A stretch of 64,000 bases of DNA from contig DBMJ01000011.1 of assembly GCA_002298125.1 (NCBI GenBank), positions 434,001 through 498,000 of the forward strand, read 5' to 3'. This stretch comes from Clostridium sp. UBA701 (GTDB lineage Bacteria; Bacillota; Clostridia; Clostridiales; Clostridiaceae). Shown piece after piece: positions 15,831-23,426 of the stretch; positions within the stretch are counted from its first letter, which is position 1; each line of letters begins with the position of its first letter. Under the pieces are notes generated by a model. It saw nothing but the letters and a program-made list of their open reading frames with translations. It searched no databases and was not told where the DNA came from. The position numbers were made by a program, and so were the translations under genes.

Positions 15831-16136
15831 TTATTCTTTCCTACAGCAGCAAAGATGTGCCCAATCCTCCTTGCCATTACTATAAATAGCTCTACAGCTT
15901 AGCTCACCCTTAAGCTCTCTTCCGCAGTATCCACATATTCCTGAGTAATTTGCTGGAAAAACTCCTGCACATTGAACTGGTCTCTTTAAATATTCCTCCT
16001 CCACTTTTTGAGGAATATCCTTGCATATCAAGGCATTTATATAACTTGATAGGTTCCCTGCATAGTTCTTCTTTGCTTCCTTTTCTGCTGCTTTTGATAC
16101 GTGCTCTGCCAGAGAAATACTTTTTTTTGATGACAT
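15831..16136 (-). CDS. Uncharacterised small protein with Cys-rich C-terminus
   Basis: The product has about 101 residues and starts MSSKKSISLAEHVSK. The N-terminal half (SLAEHVSKAAEKEAKKN, then NLSSYINALICKD) resembles the short helix pairs of ribbon-helix-helix antitoxin-like proteins. The C-terminal half carries CGYCGREL and a terminal CCC cluster after WAHL, a likely metal site. I cannot name a family. The ATG at 16136 is chosen over 16172 because a perfect AGGAGG lies 6 bases before it. It appears to be a single gene without an obvious terminator. Confidence 0.6.
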   Translation of the reverse strand: MSSKKSISLAEHVSKAAEKEAKKNYAGNLSSYINALICKDIPQKVEEEYLKRPVQCAGVFPANYSGICGYCGRELKGELSCRAIYSNGKEDWAHLCCCRKE

Positions 16137-16315
16137 GATGTCCTCCTGCATATTATTACATAATAACATCATATGCAGGGGGTAGTATTTTGTGCATATT
16201 TGGTATCCTAACTATGCCTTTTACAGTTTTTCTATCATATTCCTTTGCTTTTTATTTATCTCTAAGTTAAAATAGCCCTAACAGGTAACGAAAATAGTGA
16301 AGAGGAGTGATTTAC

Positions 16316-17122
16316 ATGATAAGACTTAAAATAGCCCAATTCCTGTTAGTCGCCACATTATTTACAGCCTGTGGCATAAAGCAGCCAAATATTAAGGTTG
16401 AAAATGCATCAAACCCACCTGTTGAACAAAGTGTGGTAAAAAATACAACTGATGAAAATACAAACACCACTAAAACAACAGATCAAAGCACAACTCAGGG
16501 AGGCAATCAAGTTGGACAGGCTTCAACAGCTCAAGTTACTTCAGAGCAAAAGCCTGTAGTAAGTGCACCTACCCCCACTCCCCCTAAGCCAGCAGTAAAA
16601 CCTGTTGAGAGTAAGCCAGCAGCAAAGCCTGTACAACAACCTTCCACACCTTCTAATAGCAGTGCGGTTAATGGATTACCCGCCATTCCAAGTAAGGTAC
16701 CAGTAGAATACATGACCTCCATGGAAAGTGAAGTACTTACTTTGGTAAATGCTGAAAGGTCTATGGCTGGACTAAAACCTCTAGCAATGAATGAAACTTT
16801 AAGACAAGCTTCTGAATATAAGGCAGATGAAATGCTGCAATATAATTATTTTGAACACACCTCTCCATACACAGGACAACCTTGGGATGTGGCTAAAAAG
16901 TTAGGCTATTCCTATACTAGTTTTGGAGAAAATATTTGGTATATGACCTCAACAGGTTCAAATATTAAGAATAACTTTAGTGCCAAGCTTATTGTGGACA
17001 GCTGGATGAACTCCCCTGGCCATAGAGCAAATATATTAAATCCTGGCTTTGGCAAAATGGGTATAGGTATTGCCTGCTCCTCCTCAGGAAGGGTATATGC
17101 CTCCCAAATGTTTTCTAATTAA
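16316..17122 (+). CDS. CAP/SCP-domain (YkwD-like) lipoprotein
   Basis: The product of about 268 residues starts with a hydrophobic signal and a lipobox-like FTACG near residue 20, so it is probably a lipoprotein. A long low-complexity linker rich in Thr, Pro, Lys and Gln covers about 25-130. The C-terminal CAP domain (about 140-268) shows VLTLVNAERSMAGLKPL, HTSPYTGQPWD, FGENIW and WMNSPGHRANIL. Bacterial CAP proteins occur at the wall or spore surface, and their biochemical role is unsettled. The ATG at 16316 has AGGAGTG 6 bases upstream; the GTG at 16307 lies inside that box. Confidence 0.87.
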   Translation: MIRLKIAQFLLVATLFTACGIKQPNIKVENASNPPVEQSVVKNTTDENTNTTKTTDQSTTQGGNQVGQASTAQVTSEQKPVVSAPTPTPPKPAVKPVESKPAAKPVQQPSTPSNSSAVNGLPAIPSKVPVEYMTSMESEVLTLVNAERSMAGLKPLAMNETLRQASEYKADEMLQYNYFEHTSPYTGQPWDVAKKLGYSYTSFGENIWYMTSTGSNIKNNFSAKLIVDSWMNSPGHRANILNPGFGKMGIGIACSSSGRVYASQMFSN

Positions 17123-17133
17123 GCTTCCCAACG

Positions 17134-17167
17134 AAAATGAGCTGTTCAAATTCGAACAGCTCATTTT
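17134..17167. terminator. Bidirectional terminator after the CAP-domain gene
   Basis: AAAATGAGCTGTTC pairs with GAACAGCTCATTTT around a short loop. It can end the CAP gene on the plus strand and the convergent gene on the minus strand. Confidence 0.9.
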
Positions 17168-17237
17168 TAATTATCTACTTGTTTTCTATTTGTCTAATAG
17201 CTTCTTCTACTACAGCCTGGACATTCTTAATAGCTTT

Positions 17238-17663
17238 TTATTCTCTGACAGGATATTCCTCTAAAATATGCTTAAGCTGTGTTATTAAATCTGACAGGCA
17301 GTTTTTGTCACTGTAAAATTGAAAGCTTAAGGTTGCTCCATAGCCTTCTGGATATTGAGCTTCTATATCCCATTTAACCCTATCATCTTCCTCTGGAATT
17401 GAAACCATATTTATTCCACCCTCCACAGTGAGCAACTTAGCGTTTCCTCTTGAACTCTCATACTGTGACTTAAGCTCACTATAAAAAGTTCTAAGTTCAT
17501 AGCTTAAAATACAGGTTGGAAAATTTGCTGTGTAACCTGGTATATCAATATTTACTATACATAAAAGTACATTTATATCTCTAAAGTCAGTGCTAAAGGG
17601 ATATAGCCGCTTTAATATCTCCACCTGTATCTTGCTTTCATTTCCATTGATAATAAACTTCAT
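17238..17663 (-). CDS. Uncharacterised protein, possibly WapI-like immunity family
   Basis: The product of about 141 residues starts MKFIINGNESK and has no signal peptide or membrane segment. It looks like a mixed alpha/beta cytosolic domain: a first strand pair, WDIEAQYPEGYGATLSFQFY in the middle and a final helix LSDLITQLKHIL. The overall pattern recalls small proteins annotated as WapI-family immunity proteins, but this is a weak recollection, and no toxin gene is adjacent. The ATG at 17663 has AAGGAT 7 bases upstream and is better than 17672. Twenty more in-frame sense codons follow its TAA. Confidence 0.6.
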   Translation of the reverse strand: MKFIINGNESKIQVEILKRLYPFSTDFRDINVLLCIVNIDIPGYTANFPTCILSYELRTFYSELKSQYESSRGNAKLLTVEGGINMVSIPEEDDRVKWDIEAQYPEGYGATLSFQFYSDKNCLSDLITQLKHILEEYPVRE

Positions 17664-17765
17664 TCTTATCATCCTTACATACTAGTAATATTTAGTGTTA
17701 TTCACACAACATCTATATTATAAGTTATATTCTTACAATAATCCATATAAGCTGTGTACAAAATT

Positions 17766-17793
17766 AAAAGCCCTGATTAAGTCAGAGCTTTTT
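17766..17793 (-). terminator. Terminator after the DEAD-box helicase gene
   Basis: AAAAGCTCTGA pairs with TCAGGGCTTTT on the minus strand. A further AT-rich tail follows (AATTTTG). Confidence 0.8.
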
Positions 17794-17798
17794 TAAAC

Positions 17799-19370
17799 CT
17801 ATCTTCTTGGTTGAGATATTTCCACCTTTACTTTTCTTCCGCCTAGCCTTTGCCCAGAGCAATACTTTATAATCCTATTTGCAGCATTTTCAGTTACATC
17901 TGCAAAGCTGAACTTTTCAAGTATATCTATGTCTCCAACCTCTTCCTTATTTACATTTGCAGTAGTGTTAAAGAATTGTAGCAGCTGTTTAGGATTTATT
18001 TTATCCATTCTGCCTACAGTGAGGAATAGCCTTACATGAGCTGAACTAGAACCTATGAAGTTTTCAGTGTACTCGTAGCTTACTTCCTTGTCATATAGGA
18101 TATTCATAAGAGCAGCAGCCACATCTACCAGATTAAATTCTTCATCCATTTCTGCTGCAAGTGGCACAAATCTCTTATAGTCCTCCTCCTCAAGAGTATC
18201 CTTTACCCTGCTTAATATATTGTTATATTTAGCATAGAAGATATCATCTATTGTAGGAATTTCCTTCCTTCTTATCTTGCTTTTAGTGGATTTTTCAATT
18301 TGCTTTAGAGTCATATATTCTCTGGCTGTCACTAGTGTATAGGCAATACCCTCTTTGTTTGCTCTTCCTGTTCTGCCTATTCTATGCACATAAGACTCAG
18401 TATCCTGTGGCATATCATAGTTTATAACATGAGTTACGTCCTCTACATCTATACCTCTAGCTGCTACATCAGTAGCCACTAAGAATTCCAAATTTCCTTC
18501 TTTAAACTTTCTTAGGGTATTTAATCTCTGGTTCTGATTCATATCTCCATGCATGCCTTCTACATTATAGCCTCTAGCCTGCATTGCTTCAACCAATTCA
18601 TCTACGCCCTTTTTAGTCTTACAGAAAATTATAGCAGTGGTAGGTTCATCCACATCTAAAATTCTACATAGGGATTCAAATCTGTCCTTTTGTTTAATCT
18701 CATAGTAATACTGTGAAATAGTAGAAACAGTCATGGTATTTTTTATAATAGAGATATGCTTTGTATCAGGTTTCATATATCTTTTTGACAGCTTCTTAAT
18801 CTCATCAGGCATAGTCGCAGAAAATAACATGGTCTGTCTATCCTTGTTGGCATGCTTTACTATTTCCTCGATGTCATCTATAAAGCCCATATTTAACATT
18901 TCATCAGCTTCATCTAGTACTAGATAGGATATGCTGCTAAGGTCAATTATGTCTCTTCTCATAAGATCCATAACTCTTCCTGGTGTACCTACCACTATGT
19001 CTATGCCTCTTTTTAATGCCTTTATCTGTCTGTCAATTGGCTGGCCACCATATACAGGCAACAGCTTAACCCTAGTGAATTTGGCTATACGCACTAGTTC
19101 GTCATTTACCTGAATAGCTAACTCTCTGGTAGGTGTTAATATTATACACTTTATATTATCCTCTGCTGTAGAAATACTGCTAAGCATTGGAGCTCCAAAG
19201 GCAAGAGTCTTGCCAGTTCCAGTCTGAGCCTGCCCAATTACATCATAGCCTTCCAGCAGCACAGGTATTACCTCTGCTTGAATTTTTGAGGGTTCTTCAA
19301 AGCCCATGTTGTCTATGGCCTTTAGCACATTGTCGCTAAGACCTAAATCACTAAATTTTTTGTCTTCCAT
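17799..19370 (-). CDS. DEAD-box RNA helicase with DbpA-type RNA-binding domain
   Basis: The 523-residue ATP-dependent RNA helicase has the Q motif (PSKIQAEVIP), motif I AQTGTGKT, Ia PTRELAIQ, TPGRVMD, DEAD near residue 153, SAT near 185, ARGID and HRIGRTGR. A C-terminal domain at about 450-523 matches the DbpA RNA-binding domain that recognises 23S rRNA hairpin 92 in known members. It therefore probably assists ribosome assembly or cold-adapted RNA remodelling. An in-frame ATG at 19370 follows AGAAGGAATGTAA. It is a single gene with its own promoter and terminator. CshA-, DbpA- and DeaD-type names are all possible. Confidence 0.95.
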   Translation of the reverse strand: MEDKKFSDLGLSDNVLKAIDNMGFEEPSKIQAEVIPVLLEGYDVIGQAQTGTGKTLAFGAPMLSSISTAEDNIKCIILTPTRELAIQVNDELVRIAKFTRVKLLPVYGGQPIDRQIKALKRGIDIVVGTPGRVMDLMRRDIIDLSSISYLVLDEADEMLNMGFIDDIEEIVKHANKDRQTMLFSATMPDEIKKLSKRYMKPDTKHISIIKNTMTVSTISQYYYEIKQKDRFESLCRILDVDEPTTAIIFCKTKKGVDELVEAMQARGYNVEGMHGDMNQNQRLNTLRKFKEGNLEFLVATDVAARGIDVEDVTHVINYDMPQDTESYVHRIGRTGRANKEGIAYTLVTAREYMTLKQIEKSTKSKIRRKEIPTIDDIFYAKYNNILSRVKDTLEEEDYKRFVPLAAEMDEEFNLVDVAAALMNILYDKEVSYEYTENFIGSSSAHVRLFLTVGRMDKINPKQLLQFFNTTANVNKEEVGDIDILEKFSFADVTENAANRIIKYCSGQRLGGRKVKVEISQPRR

Positions 19371-19401
19371 TTACATTCCTTCTTCCAATCAAAATCACTT
19401 C

Positions 19402-19430
19402 ATTATAATATAGTATGCCACAATAAACAA
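19402..19430 (-). promoter_or_regulatory. Promoter of the DEAD-box helicase gene
   Basis: On the minus strand TTGTTT (19425-19430) and TATAAT (19402-19407) are separated by 17 bases. They lie about 35-60 bases upstream of the ATG. Confidence 0.7.
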
Positions 19431-19463
19431 GGATTAATTTATGAATTTTTTTAATTTTACTGC

Positions 19464-19497
19464 AATAAGGCCCCTCAAAATCATGAGGAGCCTTATT
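19464..19497 (-). terminator. Terminator after the VanY-type gene region
   Basis: AATAAGGC pairs with GCCTTATT and the stem extends inward through TCCTCA/TGAGGG. The sequence after it on the minus strand is AT-rich. Confidence 0.65.
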
Positions 19498-19540
19498 ATT
19501 TGAAACTATTATTTTTTAGCTTGGACTTTGGTTGTTATCC

Positions 19541-19657
19541 TTAGTATTTTCCATTGGAGCCTTTAGTGCTTCCAGTCACTGTAATGCGATAATAATTATG
19601 TTTACTGCTGCTATTTGCAGTAATAGTGGCCTTATAATAGTCTAAATCATTTATTTG
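19541..19657 (-). pseudogene. Possible 3' remnant of a lost gene
   Basis: The minus strand is open for 38 codons between a TAG at 19658-19660 and a TAA at 19541-19543, with no normal start codon at its upstream end. The peptide includes INDLDYYKATITANSSSKHN and ends in TKGSNGKY, and reads like the C-terminus of an extracellular beta-rich protein. It lies between the VanY-type gene and its terminator. It may be the tail of a deleted neighbour or a chance frame. Confidence 0.3.
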
Positions 19658-20325
19658 CTAATAAATTCTTCTAAAACTATATTCTTATTCTTAATTTCCT
19701 TTGAATTTTTTACTCCTACATAGCGAATATGCCATGGTTCGTAGCTATATCCTGTTATATTTTCTTTTCCTTCTGGGTATCTAATAATATATCCAAAGCT
19801 ATGTGCATTTTCTTTTAACCATTTTCCCTCTTTAGTTTGTCCAAAATCTGAGATGAGTTCATTTCTGCTTCCTTTTTCATTGGTAACATCTACAGCTAGT
19901 CCTGTTTGATGCTCACTTTGTCCAGGGTATGCCACATATTTATCTGTATTTTCTTTTCCAACCTTTATTACTCTTTTTTCATAAATGGACTTTTGTAGTC
20001 CATAGGACCTATAAGCAGATACGCAATATAAGTTGATATTATTTTTTTGTGCAGTGCTAAATAGTTCTTCTAAAGCCCTTGCAGCCTCTTTTTTCATCAT
20101 TTTTTCTTCTGCTGTTATACTAGGTGCAAATCTAACCTTAAGTACTGTTAAGTCTTCTGGTACATAATTCTGTGCTACTTTATTTTCTCTATTTACTAAA
20201 ACTAAAATACTGTAAGAGTTTTTAACATGCATTATTTGTTGATTTTCCGTACCTATGTGCCTTACAATTAGGTAAAAAGCCACCACTAGAGGTATCAGTA
20301 ATATAACCTTATGTATTCTTTTCAT
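19651..20325 (-). CDS. VanY-type D-alanyl-D-alanine carboxypeptidase (M15)
   Basis: The 224-residue protein has a membrane anchor or signal at about residues 6-24 and an M15B zinc peptidase domain. The active-site features are SAYRSYGLQK near residue 104, the zinc ligands in SEHQTGLAVDV near 136 and the catalytic EPWHIRYVG near 198. It should trim terminal D-Ala from peptidoglycan stems outside the membrane. No other glycopeptide-resistance genes adjoin it, so a housekeeping wall role is more likely than VanY resistance. Two palindromes lie between it and the divergent GIY-YIG gene. Confidence 0.93.
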   Translation of the reverse strand: MKRIHKVILLIPLVVAFYLIVRHIGTENQQIMHVKNSYSILVLVNRENKVAQNYVPEDLTVLKVRFAPSITAEEKMMKKEAARALEELFSTAQKNNINLYCVSAYRSYGLQKSIYEKRVIKVGKENTDKYVAYPGQSEHQTGLAVDVTNEKGSRNELISDFGQTKEGKWLKENAHSFGYIIRYPEGKENITGYSYEPWHIRYVGVKNSKEIKNKNIVLEEFISK

Positions 20326-20411
20326 TATTCCATTTCTCCCTAAATTTCACTTTTACGTTTATATTTATATTATATTATTGCCTTCCTAATATGGCAATGA
20401 GACGAAATAGT

Positions 20412-20429
20412 TATTACAAGCTTGTAATA
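20412..20429. promoter_or_regulatory. 18-bp perfect palindrome TATTACAAGCTTGTAATA
   Basis: It sits in the divergent spacer between the VanY-type and GIY-YIG genes. It is not followed by a T-run, so a protein-binding site is more likely than a terminator. No cognate regulator is identified. Confidence 0.45.
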
Positions 20430-20458
20430 GTTAATCATTTAATACAAATGGCAGCTCA

Positions 20459-20480
20459 TTCTTGCAATTGCTTGCAAGAA
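20459..20480. promoter_or_regulatory. 22-bp inverted repeat TTCTTGCAA-TTGC-TTGCAAGAA
   Basis: The two 9-base arms are exact reverse complements around TTGC. Its centre is 49 bases from that of the neighbouring 18-bp palindrome, and both share a TTGYAA-like core. It is a candidate operator for either divergent gene. Confidence 0.45.
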
Positions 20481-20535
20481 TATATTGTTGTATTATGAAA
20501 ACATATAAATAATTGCTTAAAAGGGAGACAAGCCT

Positions 20536-20790
20536 ATGTGCTATGTATATATTTTAGAGTGTTCAGACAGAAGCCTTTATACAGGATGGACTACAGATTT
20601 ACAAAGGCGATTAAGTGTTCATTTAAGTGGAAAGGGAGCCAAATACACAAGATGCAGGCTGCCAGTTACACTTGTTTATTTTGAGGAATATGAAGATAAG
20701 ATATTGGCTCAAAGAAGAGAATACGCCATAAAGCAATTGTCTCGAGATGAAAAAATAGAGCTGATTAATAAAGCAGTCCGTCAAAGCTGA
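20536..20790 (+). CDS. GIY-YIG nuclease superfamily protein (UPF0213/YhbQ type)
   Basis: The compact 84-residue protein is essentially a bare GIY-YIG domain. The motif pair appears as YVYILEC and LYTGWTT near residues 3-21, followed by the catalytic Arg in LQRRLSVH. KGAKYTRCRLPVTLVYFE near 36-53 and a C-terminal helix also match. Members of this family have a nuclease fold related to UvrC and SLX1, but their substrate and role are unsettled. An AAAGGGAG box precedes the ATG. Its last codons form half of the terminator that follows. Confidence 0.93.
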   Translation: MCYVYILECSDRSLYTGWTTDLQRRLSVHLSGKGAKYTRCRLPVTLVYFEEYEDKILAQRREYAIKQLSRDEKIELINKAVRQS

Positions 20791-20802
20791 CGGACTGCTT
20801 TT
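20770..20802. terminator. Bidirectional terminator overlapping the GIY-YIG gene end
   Basis: AAAGCAGTCCGTCA pairs with TGACGGACTGCTTT around AAGC. The T-run on the plus strand and the A-run on the other side allow termination of both convergent genes. Confidence 0.9.
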
Positions 20803-22077
20803 CTACATCACTGCTTCTTTTGTGTTATTTACTTTATCCTCTAACCACTTTTTACCTTCTACCAGTCTTGTTACCAGCATTGCACATACTGTGTTTCCAG
20901 TAGAATTAAGAAGTGTAGCAGGTGCATCTATTATGGTACTTATTACTGCAATTATAGGAAGCACCTCTGGAGGGAAGCCATAAACGCTTATGATAAGCAT
21001 TTCTCCAATCATTCCACCACCTGGTATTGCTCCCATGACAGCACCTACCAAGAAGGATACTCCTATGATGGTTATTATACTAGAGGCACTATTCATATCT
21101 TTCCCAAAGATACCAAGTAGAAATACTATCTTCATTACGCCGCCAAATACAGAGCCATCCTTATGAGTATTGGCACCTAAAGGTATTACAGTCTCAGCGA
21201 TATCACTTGGAACCCCCATTTTCTTAGTATATTCAAGATTAATTGGAATGCTTGCTGCACTAGAACAGGTGGCAAGAGCTGTAACTGATGGTGCTATGGC
21301 ATTTTTCCAAAAGGTCTTTATACCTTGTACTCCACTTGCTAAAAAAGCGTATAATGAGAAAAAGCCAAAGTAATAGATTATTGAAAGCACTACGTAAAGA
21401 ATAAACACTCTCAAATAACCCTCAAGGATCTGTGTACCTAGTTGCCCTATTATAGAGGCAAAGTAACAGCCTAAACCTATTGGTGCATAGTACATTATTA
21501 TGTTTACTATCTTCATCATTACCTCAGTGCCTGAGGATAAGAATTTTGCTACAGGTTTACCCTTTTCTTCAGCCATAGCTGTGGAAATTCCAAAGAGCAC
21601 GGAAAACACTATTAACTGCAGCATATTCTTCTTAGAAAATAGTGACATAAAATCTGTTACAGTAAAGGTGTTTACAAGCTGCTGCAGTACTCCTACCTTT
21701 TCTGCCTTTTGTACTGTTTCTGAAGCACTGCCCATGAGCCCCTGCATGGCTGCCGCATCTACGCCCTTGGTGGGATTTGCAATTAAGGCTCCTATTAGTC
21801 CTATTACTGCTGCAACTAATGCTGTAGCTGCAAAAACTATAACAATACTACCCAATATTTTACTAAGCCTTTTCATACCACTCATGTTGGCTATGGCAGA
21901 AGCTACGCTAAAAAATACTAAAGGTACTATTATCATGAATAATAGGTTTATAAACAAGTTGCCTAAAGGCTCTAAAACAGAAGCCTTAGGTCCTAAGATG
22001 ACCCCCACAATTCCGCCTAGGATTATAGCTCCAAGCAATATTAGGGTTGATTTTTGATTTTTTAAAAATGATTTCAT
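20803..22077 (-). CDS. Dicarboxylate/amino acid:cation symporter (DAACS family)
   Basis: The 424-residue integral membrane protein has about eight transmembrane segments and two re-entrant loops. Typical family signatures are visible: LFINLLFMIIVPLVFFS near residue 50, the serine-rich loop TALATCSSAASIP near 265-277, GANTHKDGS near 300 and DAPATLLNSTGN near 385. It takes up acidic or neutral amino acids or dicarboxylates with protons or sodium. The unusual THKDGS in place of the common NMDGT leaves the substrate open. A GGAGG box precedes the ATG. It appears to be a single gene. Confidence 0.92.
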   Translation of the reverse strand: MKSFLKNQKSTLILLGAIILGGIVGVILGPKASVLEPLGNLFINLLFMIIVPLVFFSVASAIANMSGMKRLSKILGSIVIVFAATALVAAVIGLIGALIANPTKGVDAAAMQGLMGSASETVQKAEKVGVLQQLVNTFTVTDFMSLFSKKNMLQLIVFSVLFGISTAMAEEKGKPVAKFLSSGTEVMMKIVNIIMYYAPIGLGCYFASIIGQLGTQILEGYLRVFILYVVLSIIYYFGFFSLYAFLASGVQGIKTFWKNAIAPSVTALATCSSAASIPINLEYTKKMGVPSDIAETVIPLGANTHKDGSVFGGVMKIVFLLGIFGKDMNSASSIITIIGVSFLVGAVMGAIPGGGMIGEMLIISVYGFPPEVLPIIAVISTIIDAPATLLNSTGNTVCAMLVTRLVEGKKWLEDKVNNTKEAVM

Positions 22078-22124
22078 CAGTTTTCCTCCATCTCCTTATA
22101 AATTTATATAATTCCGCATAGAAA

Positions 22125-22628
22125 TTAATAATTTTTAATCCAGTATCTACATTTACCATCTAATATGTCAAAAAGCTCACCATTGTTTCCTTCAATCACT
22201 CTTTTTGAGGGGATATTCCTCTCCTCACAGGTGAGTAATAATTCATCAATACCCTTGGCTTTAGCCTCTTTTATTAATTCTCTAAGTAATATTGTTCCAT
22301 AGCCCTTTCCACGTTCGCTAGGTCTTATGGTATATCCTATATGTCCACCAACTCTTCTTAAATCGTCATTTAGGTAATGCCTAAGCTTTCCTATACCAAC
22401 AGGTCTTTCATCTATAAGAAGCCAATACATGGTCTGAGGTACATATTGGGGGCCTAGATCAATTCCTCTTGATATTTTTATTCTGCCTTTAAGATAGGAT
22501 GGAAAATCCCTGTAATCCATCTCATATTCACTGTTAATATATCCATTTTCCCCTGGTCCAATTTCCCTTATCATCTGAAATATATCCTCTTTATCGTTTG
22601 TGGACAGCTCTCTTAATTGAATTTTCAT
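22125..22628 (-). CDS. GNAT family N-acetyltransferase
   Basis: The 167-residue protein has a GNAT acetyl-CoA site, with IGYTIRPSERGKGYGTILLR near residues 95-115 carrying the RGKGYG pyrophosphate loop. The final strand is near NIPSKRVIEGNNGELFD. The N-terminal part (MKIQLRELSTNDKEDIFQMI) fits the first strand and helix. The acceptor is unknown. It lies between the symporter and plsY genes on the same strand, with gaps of about 50 bases, so co-transcription is possible. Confidence 0.85.
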   Translation of the reverse strand: MKIQLRELSTNDKEDIFQMIREIGPGENGYINSEYEMDYRDFPSYLKGRIKISRGIDLGPQYVPQTMYWLLIDERPVGIGKLRHYLNDDLRRVGGHIGYTIRPSERGKGYGTILLRELIKEAKAKGIDELLLTCEERNIPSKRVIEGNNGELFDILDGKCRYWIKNY

Positions 22629-22685
22629 AAAACAAAATCCCCTCTCAAAGCAAGTGAGATAAATATTTAAAACACTGATGCTAGC

Positions 22686-23303
22686 TCATTTTTTCATAGT
22701 ACTTCTAAGACCAATCTCTTGCCTTTTTAAGATACGCTTAAGGTTTGGAAGGTGGTTATAGAGACTCAAGGAACCTATAAACACTGAAACCGCCAAGGGG
22801 TTTGTCCCATAGTTAAATAGTAAAGTGCATATACAAAAACCTACCATCATCACTATGGTTCCTAAGGCAATATAATCTGTTATAGCTGTTACAGTTAAGA
22901 TGATTAGTACCGAAATAAGTGCTATGCGTATATCTAGTGCAAATAGCATTCCTATAGAGGATGCGGTACCCTTTCCTCCTTTGAACCTCATGTAAAAAGG
23001 GTAATTATGACCAAGGATTACAAAGGCTCCTGTAAGATACATAAGAAAATGCAAATCACTGCTATTTATATAGCTATGCTTTACAATAAGCACAGCAGCA
23101 ATTGCCTTTGCAATGTCTATCAAGCCCACAAAAATTCCATACTTCCACCCAAGTACAATGGTGGCATTGGAGGCCCCTGCGTTATTACTCCCATATTTTC
23201 TTATATCTATTTTTTTTATTAACCTGCCAATAATATATGCTGGTTGAACACATCCCAGCAAATAACCTACTATTATCACAGTAAAAATACTTTGAATATT
23301 CAT
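22686..23303 (-). CDS. plsY: Glycerol-3-phosphate acyltransferase PlsY
   Basis: The 205-residue membrane enzyme uses acyl-phosphate to acylate glycerol-3-phosphate, the first step of phospholipid synthesis. The family motifs are present: GYLLGCVQPAYIIGRL near the N-terminus, the active-site GSNNAGASNATIVLG near residue 38, HNYPFYMRFKGGKGTA near 100-114 and the later TDYIALGTI segment. About five to seven membrane spans are predicted. The usual first motif ends in SIP; here it is QPAY, a slight divergence. It may be a PlsY paralogue, as clostridia often carry more than one. Confidence 0.85.
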   Translation of the reverse strand: MNIQSIFTVIIVGYLLGCVQPAYIIGRLIKKIDIRKYGSNNAGASNATIVLGWKYGIFVGLIDIAKAIAAVLIVKHSYINSSDLHFLMYLTGAFVILGHNYPFYMRFKGGKGTASSIGMLFALDIRIALISVLIILTVTAITDYIALGTIVMMVGFCICTLLFNYGTNPLAVSVFIGSLSLYNHLPNLKRILKRQEIGLRSTMKK

Positions 23304-23382
23304 AGCCCACCCCTGTAACTATTATTTACTTAATTATAGCTTATTCCATGAAAGTCTCCTATATAAATTTAAAATTTTAAAT

Positions 23383-23423
23383 AAAAAAGCTTAAGCTGCT
23401 CCTTTTTTTGAGCAGCTTAAGCT
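23383..23423 (-). terminator. Terminator of the purine operon
   Basis: AGCTTAAGCTGCTC pairs with GAGCAGCTTAAGCT on the minus strand, and a run of Ts follows. It stands directly after the purD stop codon and closes the operon. Confidence 0.9.
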
Positions 23424-23426
23424 AAA

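Noticed and set aside
21500..22057. Long plus-strand open frame opposite the symporter gene, and the similar one at 32450-33079 opposite purL
   Set aside because: Both are complementary-frame shadows of well-identified genes, without ribosome binding sites or known motifs.
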